A stretch of DNA of 49,928 nt from Candidatus Peregrinibacteria bacterium CG_4_10_14_0_2_um_filter_38_24 (GCA_002792535.1 PFOM01000016.1:4126-54053); one strand, 5' to 3'; shown: positions 10,101 to 16,978, counted from the first letter of the stretch. Notes: generated by a model from the sequence alone, not told the origin. Numbers and translations: made by a program.

Positions 10101-11558
10101 TGCATTTACGGTCATGTTTGTCGCAGATCCTACCGTCAAAGAGTCGGTCGTCGGAGAAGAAACATTTACCGTCGGAGAGTATGGAGTAACAATGAAAGTT
10201 CCCTCTTCTGACCCCACCACTACAACTGATAATGTTCCAGCTGTTAATGTTTTTCCTGTAACTACCGTTGTTGTTTCATTACCTGTTAGCACTTCACCGA
10301 CGGAATAAATATATCCGTCTGCAGAGCCTACTGCTCCGTTTGAAACAGTGTAGTCACTTGCGGTACCGTCTGTCACAGTTATTTTCGTGATATTTCCTGC
10401 ATTTGTGGCGCAACTCGCAAATCCATTTACCGGACCCATTACTGTTACTGTTGAATCGGCTCCGCTATTTACCGCAGATACAACTGAGAAATATCCCCTG
10501 GTGCCGCACTCTCCATCTCCACTACCAGGCAAGCTTACTATATCTCCCGGAACTAAAGTTGTTACTCCTGACACATTCACAACAGATGCTATATCTTTTG
10601 TTATTGTGTCGCCCGGATCTACTGCTACAGTAACGCCCGCGGATACACCTGAAGCCGCCATAATATTCGAGTTACTGTAAATGACATTGGATGGTCCACC
10701 CATTACTTTGAATGTCGTGGTCGTGAGAACTGATGCCATATAATAAGCTGTTGTATTTGCGGCAGAAGTAAATTTTACTATGCCATATAAGCCAAATGCG
10801 TGGTTAGCCGAACTTTCCATTACACCGGAAAGTGCTCCAGCCGCCACGGTTACCGCATTTGTATCTATCACCACGTCTGCCAATGCGGACGAAACTGTTC
10901 CTCCTCCACTGTTTACCTGCGTTATTGTCACTGTTTTTTGTTCGTTTACTTCCGCTGTTGTCGATGCGCCAAAATCCGCGACCAAGTGATCTGCGCCACC
11001 TACGGCCGCCCCTACAGTGATTGCCATATAGTCAACGCCCGGGTATGTTGGTGTTGAATCATTGATTCCGGCACCAGGAGCCCAGACGAAGACATTGAAA
11101 CTTGAAGTTGCTTTTAAAGTTACCGTATTTGCCGCGTCATCTCCTGTTGCTACATTGAAACAAATCGCATTGTTGTTTGTTCCGCTTATATCAGTTCCTG
11201 GTGTTTGAGGGTAAGGCATAGCTCCCGAACCTACTCCCGTAAGAGAAATCCCTGCTCCAACCGCCGTGACGTCTACGGCTGTGCTTGGGGAGAGACTGGA
11301 TGAGCTATTCATATCCATACAAACTATGTCTGCACCCGTGAATGCTTTAGCCACATTACTGCTATCGTAGGATCCTACTGTAAAAACAAGTATTGATCCG
11401 GAATCCATAGTAGTCGCATTTCCGGCTGACACTATAGTAAAGTGATCCGTTGCGGCTATTGCGGCGCTGACAGAAGGGCTTGCTATGATTGATGAAATTA
11501 TCATGACTACGATTGACATGCGTGAAAGTGCACGTTTAATCCATGTTGTTTTGGACAT
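4143..11558 (-). CDS. giant exported multi-domain S-layer-type protein with three SLH domains
   Basis: A 2471-residue secreted protein. It begins with a signal peptide (charged N-terminus, hydrophobic VVMIISSIIA, SAAIAA cleavage region). The N-terminal 600 residues are Thr/Ser/Gly-rich beta repeats. Around residues 620-930 are two SbsA-type Ig-like modules. Six carboxypeptidase-regulatory-like beta-sandwiches of pattern (T)I(S/T)GxV...G.V....G.Y start near residues 1197, 1416, 1523, 1609, 1784 and 1864. One fibronectin III domain lies at about 2133-2223, then a Gly/Ser/Thr linker. Three SLH domains fill about 2283-2450, with DIAGHWAQ, FKDVKESQWYA and FKDVKKKDWFA starts and ITRAE/ITRGE motifs. 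SLH domains normally bind secondary cell-wall polymer, so this is probably the S-layer or a long adhesin. Translation is toward the terminator at 4071. Confidence 0.93.
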   Translation of the reverse strand: MSKTTWIKRALSRMSIVVMIISSIIASPSVSAAIAATDHFTIVSAGNATTMDSGSILVFTVGSYDSSNVAKAFTGADIVCMDMNSSSSLSPSTAVDVTAVGAGISLTGVGSGAMPYPQTPGTDISGTNNNAICFNVATGDDAANTVTLKATSSFNVFVWAPGAGINDSTPTYPGVDYMAITVGAAVGGADHLVADFGASTTAEVNEQKTVTITQVNSGGGTVSSALADVVIDTNAVTVAAGALSGVMESSANHAFGLYGIVKFTSAANTTAYYMASVLTTTTFKVMGGPSNVIYSNSNIMAASGVSAGVTVAVDPGDTITKDIASVVNVSGVTTLVPGDIVSLPGSGDGECGTRGYFSVVSAVNSGADSTVTVMGPVNGFASCATNAGNITKITVTDGTASDYTVSNGAVGSADGYIYSVGEVLTGNETTTVVTGKTLTAGTLSVVVVGSEEGTFIVTPYSPTVNVSSPTTDSLTVGSATNMTVNAYGPPTGQVGVPTMAPIDFFLSKDPSSLSFPLVNAVDSTFSLTSGGIAVAGSWGSHTETWGSNISYGVSFKPTTPFSSSTIYVASVTKAFAPSKGETDLVDGTTVWTFTFTTGAGGGAFVPGGGFTGALGGKVPPIAMMGYPMPGQWDVPTNTGCVTINFDRSMTAADLTTSNIYIKKVVSGALSETLPAGSPAVTIINSENNSVCISGYTYEASSEYCVVVENDVTSSTGDVLAGMPGSSSAGCGGSGNGFGFSDMGPFEEIFHTGTGTKTINASLMGTNLDAYKVGDAITAVPVGFVPRITFSGGLDSSTVNSTNVTLKKNGTVSTAGTVSYDSMNNAISFAPTSILSASTSYTFNVSTLVKSISNTAISSVTKTFTTGAADTNTVKDPDATTSIGKPRLVFADADDFGVSIQIDEPLNKTTAENKSYYTLKTCSAAIIAADGLSCTGGGGVTTVSVLSGVNIRYEREGNRVLIDGLTLTPGDGFYIGISTSVTDAAGNGFDATANKSWTGMVMDGSKFGNGGQGMFQQDTMTMGDFNIKDMAQNPVSAFPMNSMASKSTIYMIDMPVTTIIPLDGYIEFTFPVGTGVSGVLNDQYSPGNGDFNGPNTGTPTFKAGVTSSISTDTASSGAGSLANGIGYIAAARKVYVQLLAATQANDHLHIDLDGIVNPSEPKDYNTSGYSLAIKTFNSTGTLLESMTTMPYFISQAGTNTISGIVTSGGSGVNGVRVFLDSPSAGHQETSTALDAAGTVVEGSNNGEYIFSNLPNGNYHIFIQPQNVGGTDYSEGNYNLQNVTTAATQNITLTTQNGDNCATIPVSVNISNINSIGSLGTSDSIDIFGWNTSGSGGFAKSFTRLQVIDSVVTPVNVYACGVGMYNIGIGPSLPKGTFSAFPPMEWMPPQNQNVNIVTGNIGGVAMTTVAFTASAPDATISGIVKDSAGTAVKGGKVFADNTAGGFGGDAKIGSDGTFSIPVSSGKTYRVGIFIPGMPPGKDNTVKIVAGGNVYVNGSTTVSTGSTGANPFVVRMSLNSTTSLTVSGRVTDGTNTITGAGVWAHRTDSQRPPVNGFTDSSGNYILYLPEAGTWQLEANAPGLGFLGTKTLTVTDSSFTSQNFEPLSSTESGTISGTIDVPGTSDDSGVVVSAHNATGNFNMAVTAADGTYSFDVPIDAATYTVEMWTPTLGTLSKTTALVDEDETVTKNLGSLAAPATVSIALSEAVSDDTYVNLISTTGTGLEVKIPAGQTTATTTLLAGDYTLILDLPFDESGASLAGGAFNDTTSAVNFDGTGDDITITLPTLNTVTGTIAEGGVGVEGALVTITDPVTLDTFTVTTDENGDYTAKVPDGTYSVVAELTGYVATPEDMVITDTVANQDIVLDPADKTIAGTITDSVGDPVEGALVYATMNGGGVATAETDANGDYTMNVSDGIWNVKAVTDGTSESATALQANASTTDVSSADIQLPATAVTLADPTAATVSSSDSTAFADTDLSFNMTVPPSSVSADSTLAFAQTNELPTTPSADSFSKGVTITGSSTNDSTPVTSFDNDVKLAFEYTVAELATEGISTPGATDKIDVGYLNETTNNWTKMPTTTTYYDSTGGVIPYTTIDDYATLAAAVTAVDLTTISLTTSTGHLTTFAPIVSSGSTPPATPSGLSATAGDASVALSWTKNSEDDMLRYDIWENNVTEGVTSTLTQAACTVTPCTKTISSLTNGTAYSFQIIAVDTDGNSSAGSTAAAATPVAATVAPSGGGPVGIGSGSGSGNSKKKTTTETTETTTSTDATDTSTDASSATATTVTPLKDIAGHWAQTYVEDLYEKGIVSGADESHYNPDKPITRAEFTKIVVKMYDLPMQDAESVVSSFKDVKESQWYAAFIQAAYDKGIVSGYTDKTFNPNKPITRAEAMKIILSASGVTIEEPTADSKFKDVKKKDWFAKYVEYAAANGIVNGYEDGTFGHNKNITRGEVAKIASLMLKDNLVGIVMGILKN

Positions 11559-11585
11559 ATGTGTTGGTTATTTATAAAGGTTTTT

Positions 11586-11614
11586 GGCTCGAGAAAAGGG
11601 TTATTTTGCGAGCC
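11586..11614. repeat. small inverted repeat in the leader of the S-layer gene
   Basis: GGCTCG and CGAGCC (6 bp each, 17 bp apart) lie 28-56 bp upstream of the S-layer-type start codon. They could form a hairpin in the mRNA leader or be an operator. No clear Shine-Dalgarno sequence precedes the start. Confidence 0.45.
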
Positions 11615-11743
11615 GATATTGTTTTCACTTTCTCCTTTTGGTTTTATTTTTTCAACTATTTTATGTTGATATGTTGAGTAGTCGTTTTATAATTTAAGGC
11701 TCGCGGTGGAGATTTTTTGGTGTATACATTTTGGAATGCCAAG

Positions 11744-11893
11744 AAGAATAGGGAAGAAATTTTATTTGAAAAATATTCCGAACTTAGCCGAGCATCACGA
11801 TGCGAGGCTTTTGCGAAGGGCGTACATGTTAGCCCGAGCAATATGGCTGCGCCATGCGAGGTATTTTTCAAATAAAATTTCTTCCCTATTCTT
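11744..11893. repeat. 32-bp perfect inverted repeat flanking an 86-bp spacer
   Basis: The arms at 11744-11775 and 11862-11893 are perfect reverse complements over 32 bp. The spacer is GC-richer than its surroundings and holds smaller palindromes: GCATC-AC-GATGC near 11790 and ATGGC-TGC-GCCAT near 11845. It lies between the divergent S-layer and dnaJ genes, ending three bases before the CIRCE operator. The whole gene-free stretch 11559-11966 contains this repeat, the CIRCE/promoter and nothing else I can identify. Confidence 0.9.
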
Positions 11894-11895
11894 TC

Positions 11896-11922
11896 CTAGC
11901 ACTTCCATTAATAGAGTGCTAG
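11896..11922 (+). promoter_or_regulatory. CIRCE operator (HrcA binding site)
   Basis: CTAGCACTT-N9-GAGTGCTAG matches the CIRCE consensus TTAGCACTC-N9-GAGTGCTAA at 15 of 18 positions with the exact 9-bp spacing. It overlaps the -35 region of the dnaJ promoter, where HrcA would block transcription until heat stress. hrcA itself is not in the window. Confidence 0.88.
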
Positions 11923-11948
11923 ACAAGATTTTTCGAAAAAGATATAAT
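11920..11948 (+). promoter_or_regulatory. dnaJ promoter
   Basis: TAGACA (11920-11925), a 17-bp spacer and a perfect TATAAT (11943-11948) lie 18 bp before the dnaJ ATG. The -35 box overlaps the right half of CIRCE. Confidence 0.75.
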
Positions 11949-11966
11949 CAGTCGGTAAAAATTATT

Positions 11967-13115
11967 ATGGCAGAGAAAAATCTTTATGAAATCTTGGGAG
12001 TCCCTAAAGCCGCTACAGATGCGGAAATAAAGTCTGCATACCGAAAATCGGCTCTAAAGTATCATCCGGATAAACATAAAGGAGACAAAGACTCAGAACA
12101 AAAATTCAAAGAAATAAATGTCGCGTATGAAGTTTTGTCAGACAAACAAAAACGTCAACAATACGATACTTTTGGCTCTACGAACCCACGCGGTGGATTT
12201 GGTGGAGGTGGTGGTGGACAAGCCGGAGGATTTGATTTTAACGGAATGAATTTTGATTTTGGAGGTAGTGCCGGAGGATTTGCTGACATTTTCGAATCTT
12301 TTTTTGGAGGAGGAATGTCCGGAGGAAGATCTAAGCGCTCAAGAAAATCCGGTCCGATTCGTGGAAGTGACATCGAGGCAAATATCAGAATATCTTTTGA
12401 GGATGCCGTTTTTGGATGCGAAAAAGAACTTGAAATCACAAAATCCGATGTATGCAAACAATGTAACGGCAAAGGCGCGGAGCCCGGAAGCAGTATCGTA
12501 ACCTGTACGGCCTGCGGCGGAACCGGAGAAATAAAATCAGTGCGAAATACAATACTCGGACAAATGGCTACGTCCAATATATGTGACGAGTGTAATGGCG
12601 AAGGAAGACGTCCCGAAAAAGTATGCTCTGTCTGCCATGGAACAACTCGCGTCCGAGTGAAAGATCGCGTAAAAATAAAAATTCCTGCGGGCGTGGACAA
12701 CGGATCCACCCTTAAACTTGCGGGAAAAGGCGAGGGCGGAATAAAAAACGGACCGAGCGGAGATTTGTATATATTATTAGTTGTTGAGCAAAGCAGAAAA
12801 TTTATTAGAGACGGTCTCGATATTCATAGCGAAACTGAAATACATTTACTTCAAGCCGTTTTGGGCGGAGAAATTACGGTTGATACAATTCACGGAGAAA
12901 AAACTATAAAAATTCCTGCAGGGACAGGCGACTCGAAAGTTTTCAAAATTTCCGGAGCCGGAATAAAAAAAGAAAATGGACAGTCAGGAGATCATTACAC
13001 AAAAATCAAAGTAAAGATTCCGGACAAACTTTCGAAGAAAGAACGCGAACTTTACCTTTCTCTTGCGGATGAAGCAGGTTTTGATATGAAGAAAAATGGC
13101 GGACTTTTTTGGTAA
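11967..13115 (+). CDS. dnaJ: chaperone protein DnaJ (Hsp40)
   Basis: Cytoplasmic co-chaperone that delivers substrates to DnaK and stimulates its ATPase; 382 residues, normal length. Domains in order: J domain (about 1-66) with the HPD triad at 33-35; a Gly/Phe-rich linker to about 130; a zinc-binding region at about 160-228 with [24 protein letters not shown] and CSVCHGTT (the last lacks the usual final Gly); and the C-terminal peptide-binding domain. I chose the ATG at 11967, not an earlier in-frame ATG, because the promoter and CIRCE operator lie between them and the J domain starts here. No dnaK or grpE is adjacent, so this is a single-gene heat-shock unit. Confidence 0.95.
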   Translation: MAEKNLYEILGVPKAATDAEIKSAYRKSALKYHPDKHKGDKDSEQKFKEINVAYEVLSDKQKRQQYDTFGSTNPRGGFGGGGGGQAGGFDFNGMNFDFGGSAGGFADIFESFFGGGMSGGRSKRSRKSGPIRGSDIEANIRISFEDAVFGCEKELEITKSDVCKQCNGKGAEPGSSIVTCTACGGTGEIKSVRNTILGQMATSNICDECNGEGRRPEKVCSVCHGTTRVRVKDRVKIKIPAGVDNGSTLKLAGKGEGGIKNGPSGDLYILLVVEQSRKFIRDGLDIHSETEIHLLQAVLGGEITVDTIHGEKTIKIPAGTGDSKVFKISGAGIKKENGQSGDHYTKIKVKIPDKLSKKERELYLSLADEAGFDMKKNGGLFW

Positions 13116-13170
13116 GACTTTACTTTTTTTATCATTAGTATAAAATTTCCTTAGTAATCACTCATTTCTT

Positions 13171-13743
13171 ATGACTATTGTTCTTTCTTGGGATCTTTTT
13201 GTACTCGTTTTCTTTGTAGTAATTGTTGCGTATAGTTTTATTGTCGGACGAGATAGTACATTGAAGATTATTTTAGGGACTTATGTTTCCATGATCGCGG
13301 CGGATGCCGGTGGAACTGTTTTTTCGCAGTATTTTGGCGGCTCTGTGATGTTTATGAAACTTCTAAAACTTGCGGCGGTCGGAAATGAGCAAGAAGCTAT
13401 GGTTCTAGTGAAAGTCGTTATTTTTATCGCATTTGTCATCATTTTTGCCGTGAAAGGAGCTTTTGAAGTTGATACGGTCGATGACAGATCGGCGGCGGTT
13501 CGTTTTGTTTTGAGTATTCTTTATGCAATCATGAGTGCCGGACTTATCATCAGCGCAATCCTTGTTTTCGTAAGCGGGATTTCTTTTATTGGTGCCGGAG
13601 AGCCAAAAACCACCATCACTGCACTTTGGGATGTTTACAATGAATCATCTTTAATCAGATCAATAGTAAATAATAGCGCACTCTGGTTCTCCCTCCCTGC
13701 GCTCGCGTTTTTGGTGCATAGCCTTTATACGAAGAAGGAATAA
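13171..13743 (+). CDS. polytopic membrane protein, unknown function
   Basis: A 190-residue hydrophobic protein that I do not recognise. About five membrane segments can be seen (roughly residues 6-26, 30-50, 80-105, 120-150 and 170-186). A soluble loop after the third carries FEVDTVDDRSAAVRF. The N-terminal arrangement faintly recalls CvpA-like proteins, but no diagnostic motif is present. It follows dnaJ by 55 bp with a possible TATAAA box between, so it probably has its own promoter. A long imperfect inverted repeat starts just after its stop codon. Confidence 0.7.
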   Translation: MTIVLSWDLFVLVFFVVIVAYSFIVGRDSTLKIILGTYVSMIAADAGGTVFSQYFGGSVMFMKLLKLAAVGNEQEAMVLVKVVIFIAFVIIFAVKGAFEVDTVDDRSAAVRFVLSILYAIMSAGLIISAILVFVSGISFIGAGEPKTTITALWDVYNESSLIRSIVNNSALWFSLPALAFLVHSLYTKKE

Positions 13744-13754
13744 AGGTTCCTGCA

Positions 13755-13854
13755 ATGGCGTAAAGATATTCCCGTTATCTCAGCCTTCTTTTTCTTGGTC
13801 TATATGTATAATCTTTAGAAACGGAATTCGCTAACGGAAATATCTTTGCGCCAT
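13755..13854. repeat. 23-bp inverted repeat (two mismatches) with 54-bp spacer
   Basis: The arms 13755-13777 and 13832-13854 are reverse complements at 21 of 23 positions. It lies between the membrane-protein gene and tRNA-Lys. A stem this long with a long loop is not a normal terminator. The two mismatches suggest an older or compensating version of the structure seen at 11744 and 30405. Confidence 0.85.
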
Positions 13855-13902
13855 CTACCATGATTCGTTTAATACCTTATTTGTGTATTATTGAAAAATC
13901 CC

Positions 13903-13931
13903 TTGCGTTTATGGCTGATGATAAATAAAAT
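13903..13931 (+). promoter_or_regulatory. tRNA-Lys promoter
   Basis: TTGCGT (13903-13908), a 17-bp spacer and TAAAAT (13926-13931) end 13 bp before the mature tRNA 5' end. The same TTGCGT -35 variant precedes the L,D-transpeptidase gene. Confidence 0.6.
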
Positions 13932-13944
13932 AGCTTCGTTGTAT

Positions 13945-14020
13945 GGGGCGGTAGCTCAGCCGGTAGAGCAACAGCCTTTTAAGCTGATGGTCCCGGGTTC
14001 GAACCCCGGCCGCCCCACCA
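13945..14020 (+). tRNA. tRNA-Lys (anticodon TTT)
   Basis: A 76-nt cloverleaf with acceptor GGGGCGG/CCGCCCC, an encoded ACCA end, anticodon loop CTTTTAA (anticodon TTT) and T-arm CCGGG-TTCGAAC-CCCGG. The anticodon stem has an A-A mismatch at its outer pair (27-43). Confidence 0.96.
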
Positions 14021-14025
14021 TAAAA

Positions 14026-14058
14026 AACCCCTGATTACTCAGAGGCCTTTTGTTTTTT
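14026..14058. terminator. terminator between tRNA-Lys and the convergent lipoprotein gene
   Basis: CCCCTGA and TCAGAGG form a stem (one mismatch) around TTAC, followed by CCTTTTGTTTTTTT on the plus strand and preceded by an A-run that gives a U-tract on the minus strand. It can serve both converging transcripts. Confidence 0.65.
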
Positions 14059-14076
14059 TGCTTTCGATTTTGATTA

Positions 14077-14490
14077 CTACATGCGAAGATCCGCTAGAGT
14101 CACTCCGTCTTTAGTTGTTTTATCAGCGTATTCAACACTGTAGCTGTCTCCATTTACAGCCGTGATGGTTGCCTTGGAAAATTTTGTTCCGGACAGTTTA
14201 GCGTAGACACTTGCGCCTACAACTGCCGCATCTTTAGTCGCCGGCACTTCGCGAATAATGTCTGTCATTACTGTACATGTTGGGGATGAACCATCAGCCC
14301 ATTTTACGTTTAAACCGTTGTCACAAGCTGTGTCAGCCGTGCCAAGCCACCAAGTTGAACCTCCATACCAAAGTGCAAGTATACCGTCTCCGGCCTTGAT
14401 TGGCTCCGGTGCTTTTGGGCCGCAACCAGCCGCGAACATCATCAAAATTGATGACATCACTACGAGAGAAATCAGAAGTTTGTTTCTCAT
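14077..14490 (-). CDS. small lipoprotein with two Tudor/SH3-like repeats
   Basis: A 137-residue predicted lipoprotein. The N-terminus MRNKLLIS, a hydrophobic stretch and FAAGC make a signal peptide with lipobox Cys at about residue 23. After a Pro-rich linker come two short beta-barrel-like repeats: residues about 33-80 (GDGILALWYGGSTWWLGTA...) and about 88-137 (VGASVYAKLSGTKFSKATI...GDSYSVEYAD). The spacing of Gly, Trp and the V(E/K)YAD strand is like Tudor/agenet or SH3-type modules. Its function is unknown; it is probably membrane-anchored and outward-facing. It is divergent from the deacetylase gene, with only 37 bp between the starts. Confidence 0.7.
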   Translation of the reverse strand: MRNKLLISLVVMSSILMMFAAGCGPKAPEPIKAGDGILALWYGGSTWWLGTADTACDNGLNVKWADGSSPTCTVMTDIIREVPATKDAAVVGASVYAKLSGTKFSKATITAVNGDSYSVEYADKTTKDGVTLADLRM

Positions 14491-14527
14491 AGGAATTAAG
14501 TTATGAAATTATTATTTTTAGTATATC

Positions 14528-15355
14528 ATGGCGTTAATGAGAAAAAAACATTTGAGTTTTGGCGTTATAATTTCTTTGCTTTTTGTGTTTCTTTTGCCGT
14601 TCTCACTTTCTTTCAAAAATCGAACAGCGCTTTTGTCTGCGCTAACTAATGTGATTTCTTATGATAATTTTGCTGATTTAAATGTGACAACAAAAGTTCC
14701 GATTTTGATGTATCACTATATTCGGGATGTGGATAAAAATTTTGACCCGATGGGCTGGAGGCTCTCTACAAGCCCTTATTTCTTTGAGGAGCAAATGAAA
14801 TATTTGAAAGAAAATGGATATACTACGATAAATTTGAAAGATCTTGAGGATGGAAAAGTTCCTGAGAAAGCTATCGTTTTAACTTTCGACGATGGACTTG
14901 AAGATTTTTATACGACTGCATTTCCTATTTTGCAAAAGTATGGATTCACAGCTTCCAATACGGTTATTACGAATATGGTCGGGCGCAATGGACATATGAC
15001 GATAGAGCAACTAAGGGCTTGCGCTAGGGCCGGAATCGAATTGATTTCTCATTCAAAAAGTCATTTTTCGATGAGCAGTCTCGGCAAAGAAAAACTTGAA
15101 TCCGAAGTGTACGATGCGGCGGATTTTTTGAGAAATAATTTAAGAATAGAGCCTTTTGGTTTCGTTTATCCTTCCGGAAAATACAACAAACTTGTAATAA
15201 AAACTCTTCGAGAAAGTGGATATAAAATTGCTCTAACAACAAACGAAGGAGAAGCGGACTTGAGCGATGATGACTGGCTGATTTTGCCTAGAATAAGGGT
15301 AGATAACCGCAATGGGATTCTTGGATTCAAGAAAAAACTGGAGGAACTTTTATAG
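14528..15355 (+). CDS. polysaccharide deacetylase (NodB-like), membrane-anchored
   Basis: A 275-residue carbohydrate esterase 4-type deacetylase, expected to remove N-acetyl groups from peptidoglycan or surface polysaccharide. The N-terminal transmembrane anchor is about residues 8-28. The NodB domain begins at VPILMYHYI (about 57). Catalytic motif 1 is TFDDG (about 118-122) and the metal-binding motif 2 is SHSKSH (about 174-179). FVYPSGKY fits motif 3. The start at 14528 could be replaced by the ATG nine bases later without loss of the signal anchor. It is followed by a gap of about 150 bp containing a regulatory-looking element shared with recA. Confidence 0.9.
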   Translation: MALMRKKHLSFGVIISLLFVFLLPFSLSFKNRTALLSALTNVISYDNFADLNVTTKVPILMYHYIRDVDKNFDPMGWRLSTSPYFFEEQMKYLKENGYTTINLKDLEDGKVPEKAIVLTFDDGLEDFYTTAFPILQKYGFTASNTVITNMVGRNGHMTIEQLRACARAGIELISHSKSHFSMSSLGKEKLESEVYDAADFLRNNLRIEPFGFVYPSGKYNKLVIKTLRESGYKIALTTNEGEADLSDDDWLILPRIRVDNRNGILGFKKKLEELL

Positions 15356-15415
15356 ATTTGCTAATGTTTTTTTATTTTTCGCAAATCATTTTTTTGACTT
15401 TAATTTTTTTTAATC

Positions 15416-15439
15416 TTTTTTTAACGAAAATTTAATGTC
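15416..15439 (+). promoter_or_regulatory. 24-bp conserved upstream box, copy 1
   Basis: A T7 run followed by AACGAAAATTTAATGTC, 66 bp upstream of the cohesin/dockerin gene. It is identical over all 24 bases to 25599-25622 upstream of recA. Both copies are followed by a TTTTC(C)GCGAAA motif (here 15463-15474) and both genes start with ATCCTATG. Confidence 0.75.
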
Positions 15440-15505
15440 GACCTGTTAATGTGCAGGTGTTCTTTTCGCGAAAAGTGCTTACATAAAACATTTAACAAAC
15501 ATCCT

Positions 15506-16978
15506 ATGGAAAATTTAAAAAAATTTCTTACTTTGACTGCGCTAGTTTGTTTGGCGTCGTCAATTCTAATAGTAAAAGGGGTTACGAGTTTTGCGGCAGG
15601 CTTCGGAAGTATTGTAATCAATGAGGTCGCGTGGGCAGGCACAAGCGATGATTCAAATGATGAGTGGATTGAACTTTACAATCCAACTTCTCAAGAAGTC
15701 GACTTGAGCGAATGGTTTATTGAAGATGACGTTGCGACAAAATACACTATAACTTCCGGAAAAATCGCTCCTCATGGATATTTTTTGATTGAAGATAATG
15801 AAGATGCCGTTTCAAATCTTACTGCAAATGCTATCATCGGGCTTTCTCTTGCGAATGCCGGAGATGCGCTTGTTTTGAAAGATTCTGCGGGGGTTACCGT
15901 AGATAGTGTGAATGCGAGTGGTGGCGCGTGGTATGCAGGAAATGGCACCAGCAAGGCAACAATGGAGCGCATAGATCCTTTAGTAAAAGTTGATAGTGCC
16001 GCAAATTGGGCGACTGCTGTGGCTTCAAATGGAGCGGTCGGAATAAATGGCGGAAGTATTTTGGGAACTCCTGGTGGAGCAAATAGCGCTTATGCCGGCC
16101 ATGGCCCTGAAGTTGTACTTTCAGGTGTCACCGCCAGTATTGGAGAAAATGTGACCGTTTCCGTAGACGCAAAAGACACAGTGGATTTGTATGGATATGG
16201 ATTTGAAATAAATTACGATCCATCTGTTTTGTCTTATGTTTCCGCTGTGGAGTCATCTTTCTTGAAGTCCGACGGGAAGGAAACTTCTTTTAATGCGGCC
16301 CTACAAAATGGCTTAGAGGGGACTCTTATCATTGGTGATGCAAGACTTGTAAATCCACCAAGTGGAGTCGATGGAAGTGGCAAACTTTTGGATCTTGTTT
16401 TTAATGTGAAAAATACTGATTTAAAAACCACTAATCTTTCTTTCGGCGTCACTAGCTTTTTGGCTGATACAACCGGAGATATGGTTACGAAGTTAACAGG
16501 TGCGACATTAAATATTGGAAGCAGTGTGGCTTTGGATATTACAAATCTGAAAATTTCTACAGGTGAAGAAAGATACAGTTTAGGGCTTACTTGGGACGCG
16601 ATTGCCGGTGCGACTTATGTCGTGAAGAAAAAAGGCGTAAATGGCGCATACAATATTATCAAGGAAGGAAGCGATAATTTCTACATTGATAATTCAAAAA
16701 TAGTTACAAGTGTTGAATATTCATATCAGGTTTTTGCCGTAAAAGACGGCATTTCCGGGCAAGCGTTTAGCACTGCCGGGACTGAAACGCGCGGACTTAA
16801 AGGTGACAGCGATAGAAGTGATCGCATAGACGGAAAAGATATCGAAAAACTTGCGAGATCTTTTGGAAGTGAATCTGCGGATGAAGAATATGATGCGCTA
16901 AAAGATTTTAATTATGACGGAATTATTGATGGTGCTGATTTGATAATCATAGGTGCGAATTTTGGGCTTAAATACTAG
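15506..16978 (+). CDS. secreted lamin-tail / cohesin-like / dockerin protein
   Basis: A 490-residue exported modular protein. A signal peptide (about 1-31) ends near SFAAG. Next is a lamin-tail domain (about 34-165, starting IVINEVAWAG...DEWIELYNP). A cohesin-like beta-sandwich follows (about 195-335: GENVTVSVDAKDTVDLYGYGF..., then the FEINYDP strand typical of cohesins). An FN3-like module spans about 338-425. A type I-like dockerin closes the protein (about 430-490), with two EF-hand-like loops, GDSDRSDRIDGKD and DFNYDGIIDGAD. Dockerins bind cohesins with Ca2+. The next gene encodes a membrane-anchored cohesin-like protein, so docking between them is plausible but inferred. I chose the ATG at 15506 because the signal peptide starts there. 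Confidence 0.87.
   Translation: MENLKKFLTLTALVCLASSILIVKGVTSFAAGFGSIVINEVAWAGTSDDSNDEWIELYNPTSQEVDLSEWFIEDDVATKYTITSGKIAPHGYFLIEDNEDAVSNLTANAIIGLSLANAGDALVLKDSAGVTVDSVNASGGAWYAGNGTSKATMERIDPLVKVDSAANWATAVASNGAVGINGGSILGTPGGANSAYAGHGPEVVLSGVTASIGENVTVSVDAKDTVDLYGYGFEINYDPSVLSYVSAVESSFLKSDGKETSFNAALQNGLEGTLIIGDARLVNPPSGVDGSGKLLDLVFNVKNTDLKTTNLSFGVTSFLADTTGDMVTKLTGATLNIGSSVALDITNLKISTGEERYSLGLTWDAIAGATYVVKKKGVNGAYNIIKEGSDNFYIDNSKIVTSVEYSYQVFAVKDGISGQAFSTAGTETRGLKGDSDRSDRIDGKDIEKLARSFGSESADEEYDALKDFNYDGIIDGADLIIIGANFGLKY

Noticed and set aside
4180-11057. Many open frames of 60-107 codons on the plus strand opposite the S-layer-type gene
   Set aside because: They are antisense shadows of a long repetitive gene with biased composition. 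They lack promoters and recognisable domains.
11706-11966. A longer DnaJ beginning at an earlier in-frame ATG
   Set aside because: That stretch contains one full inverted repeat, the CIRCE operator and the TATAAT promoter, and the added residues do not resemble DnaJ.
12155-12709. A 184-codon open frame on the minus strand inside dnaJ
   Set aside because: It is antisense to the G/F and zinc-finger region. Its Pro/Ser-rich translation mirrors Gly-rich codons and it has no independent support.
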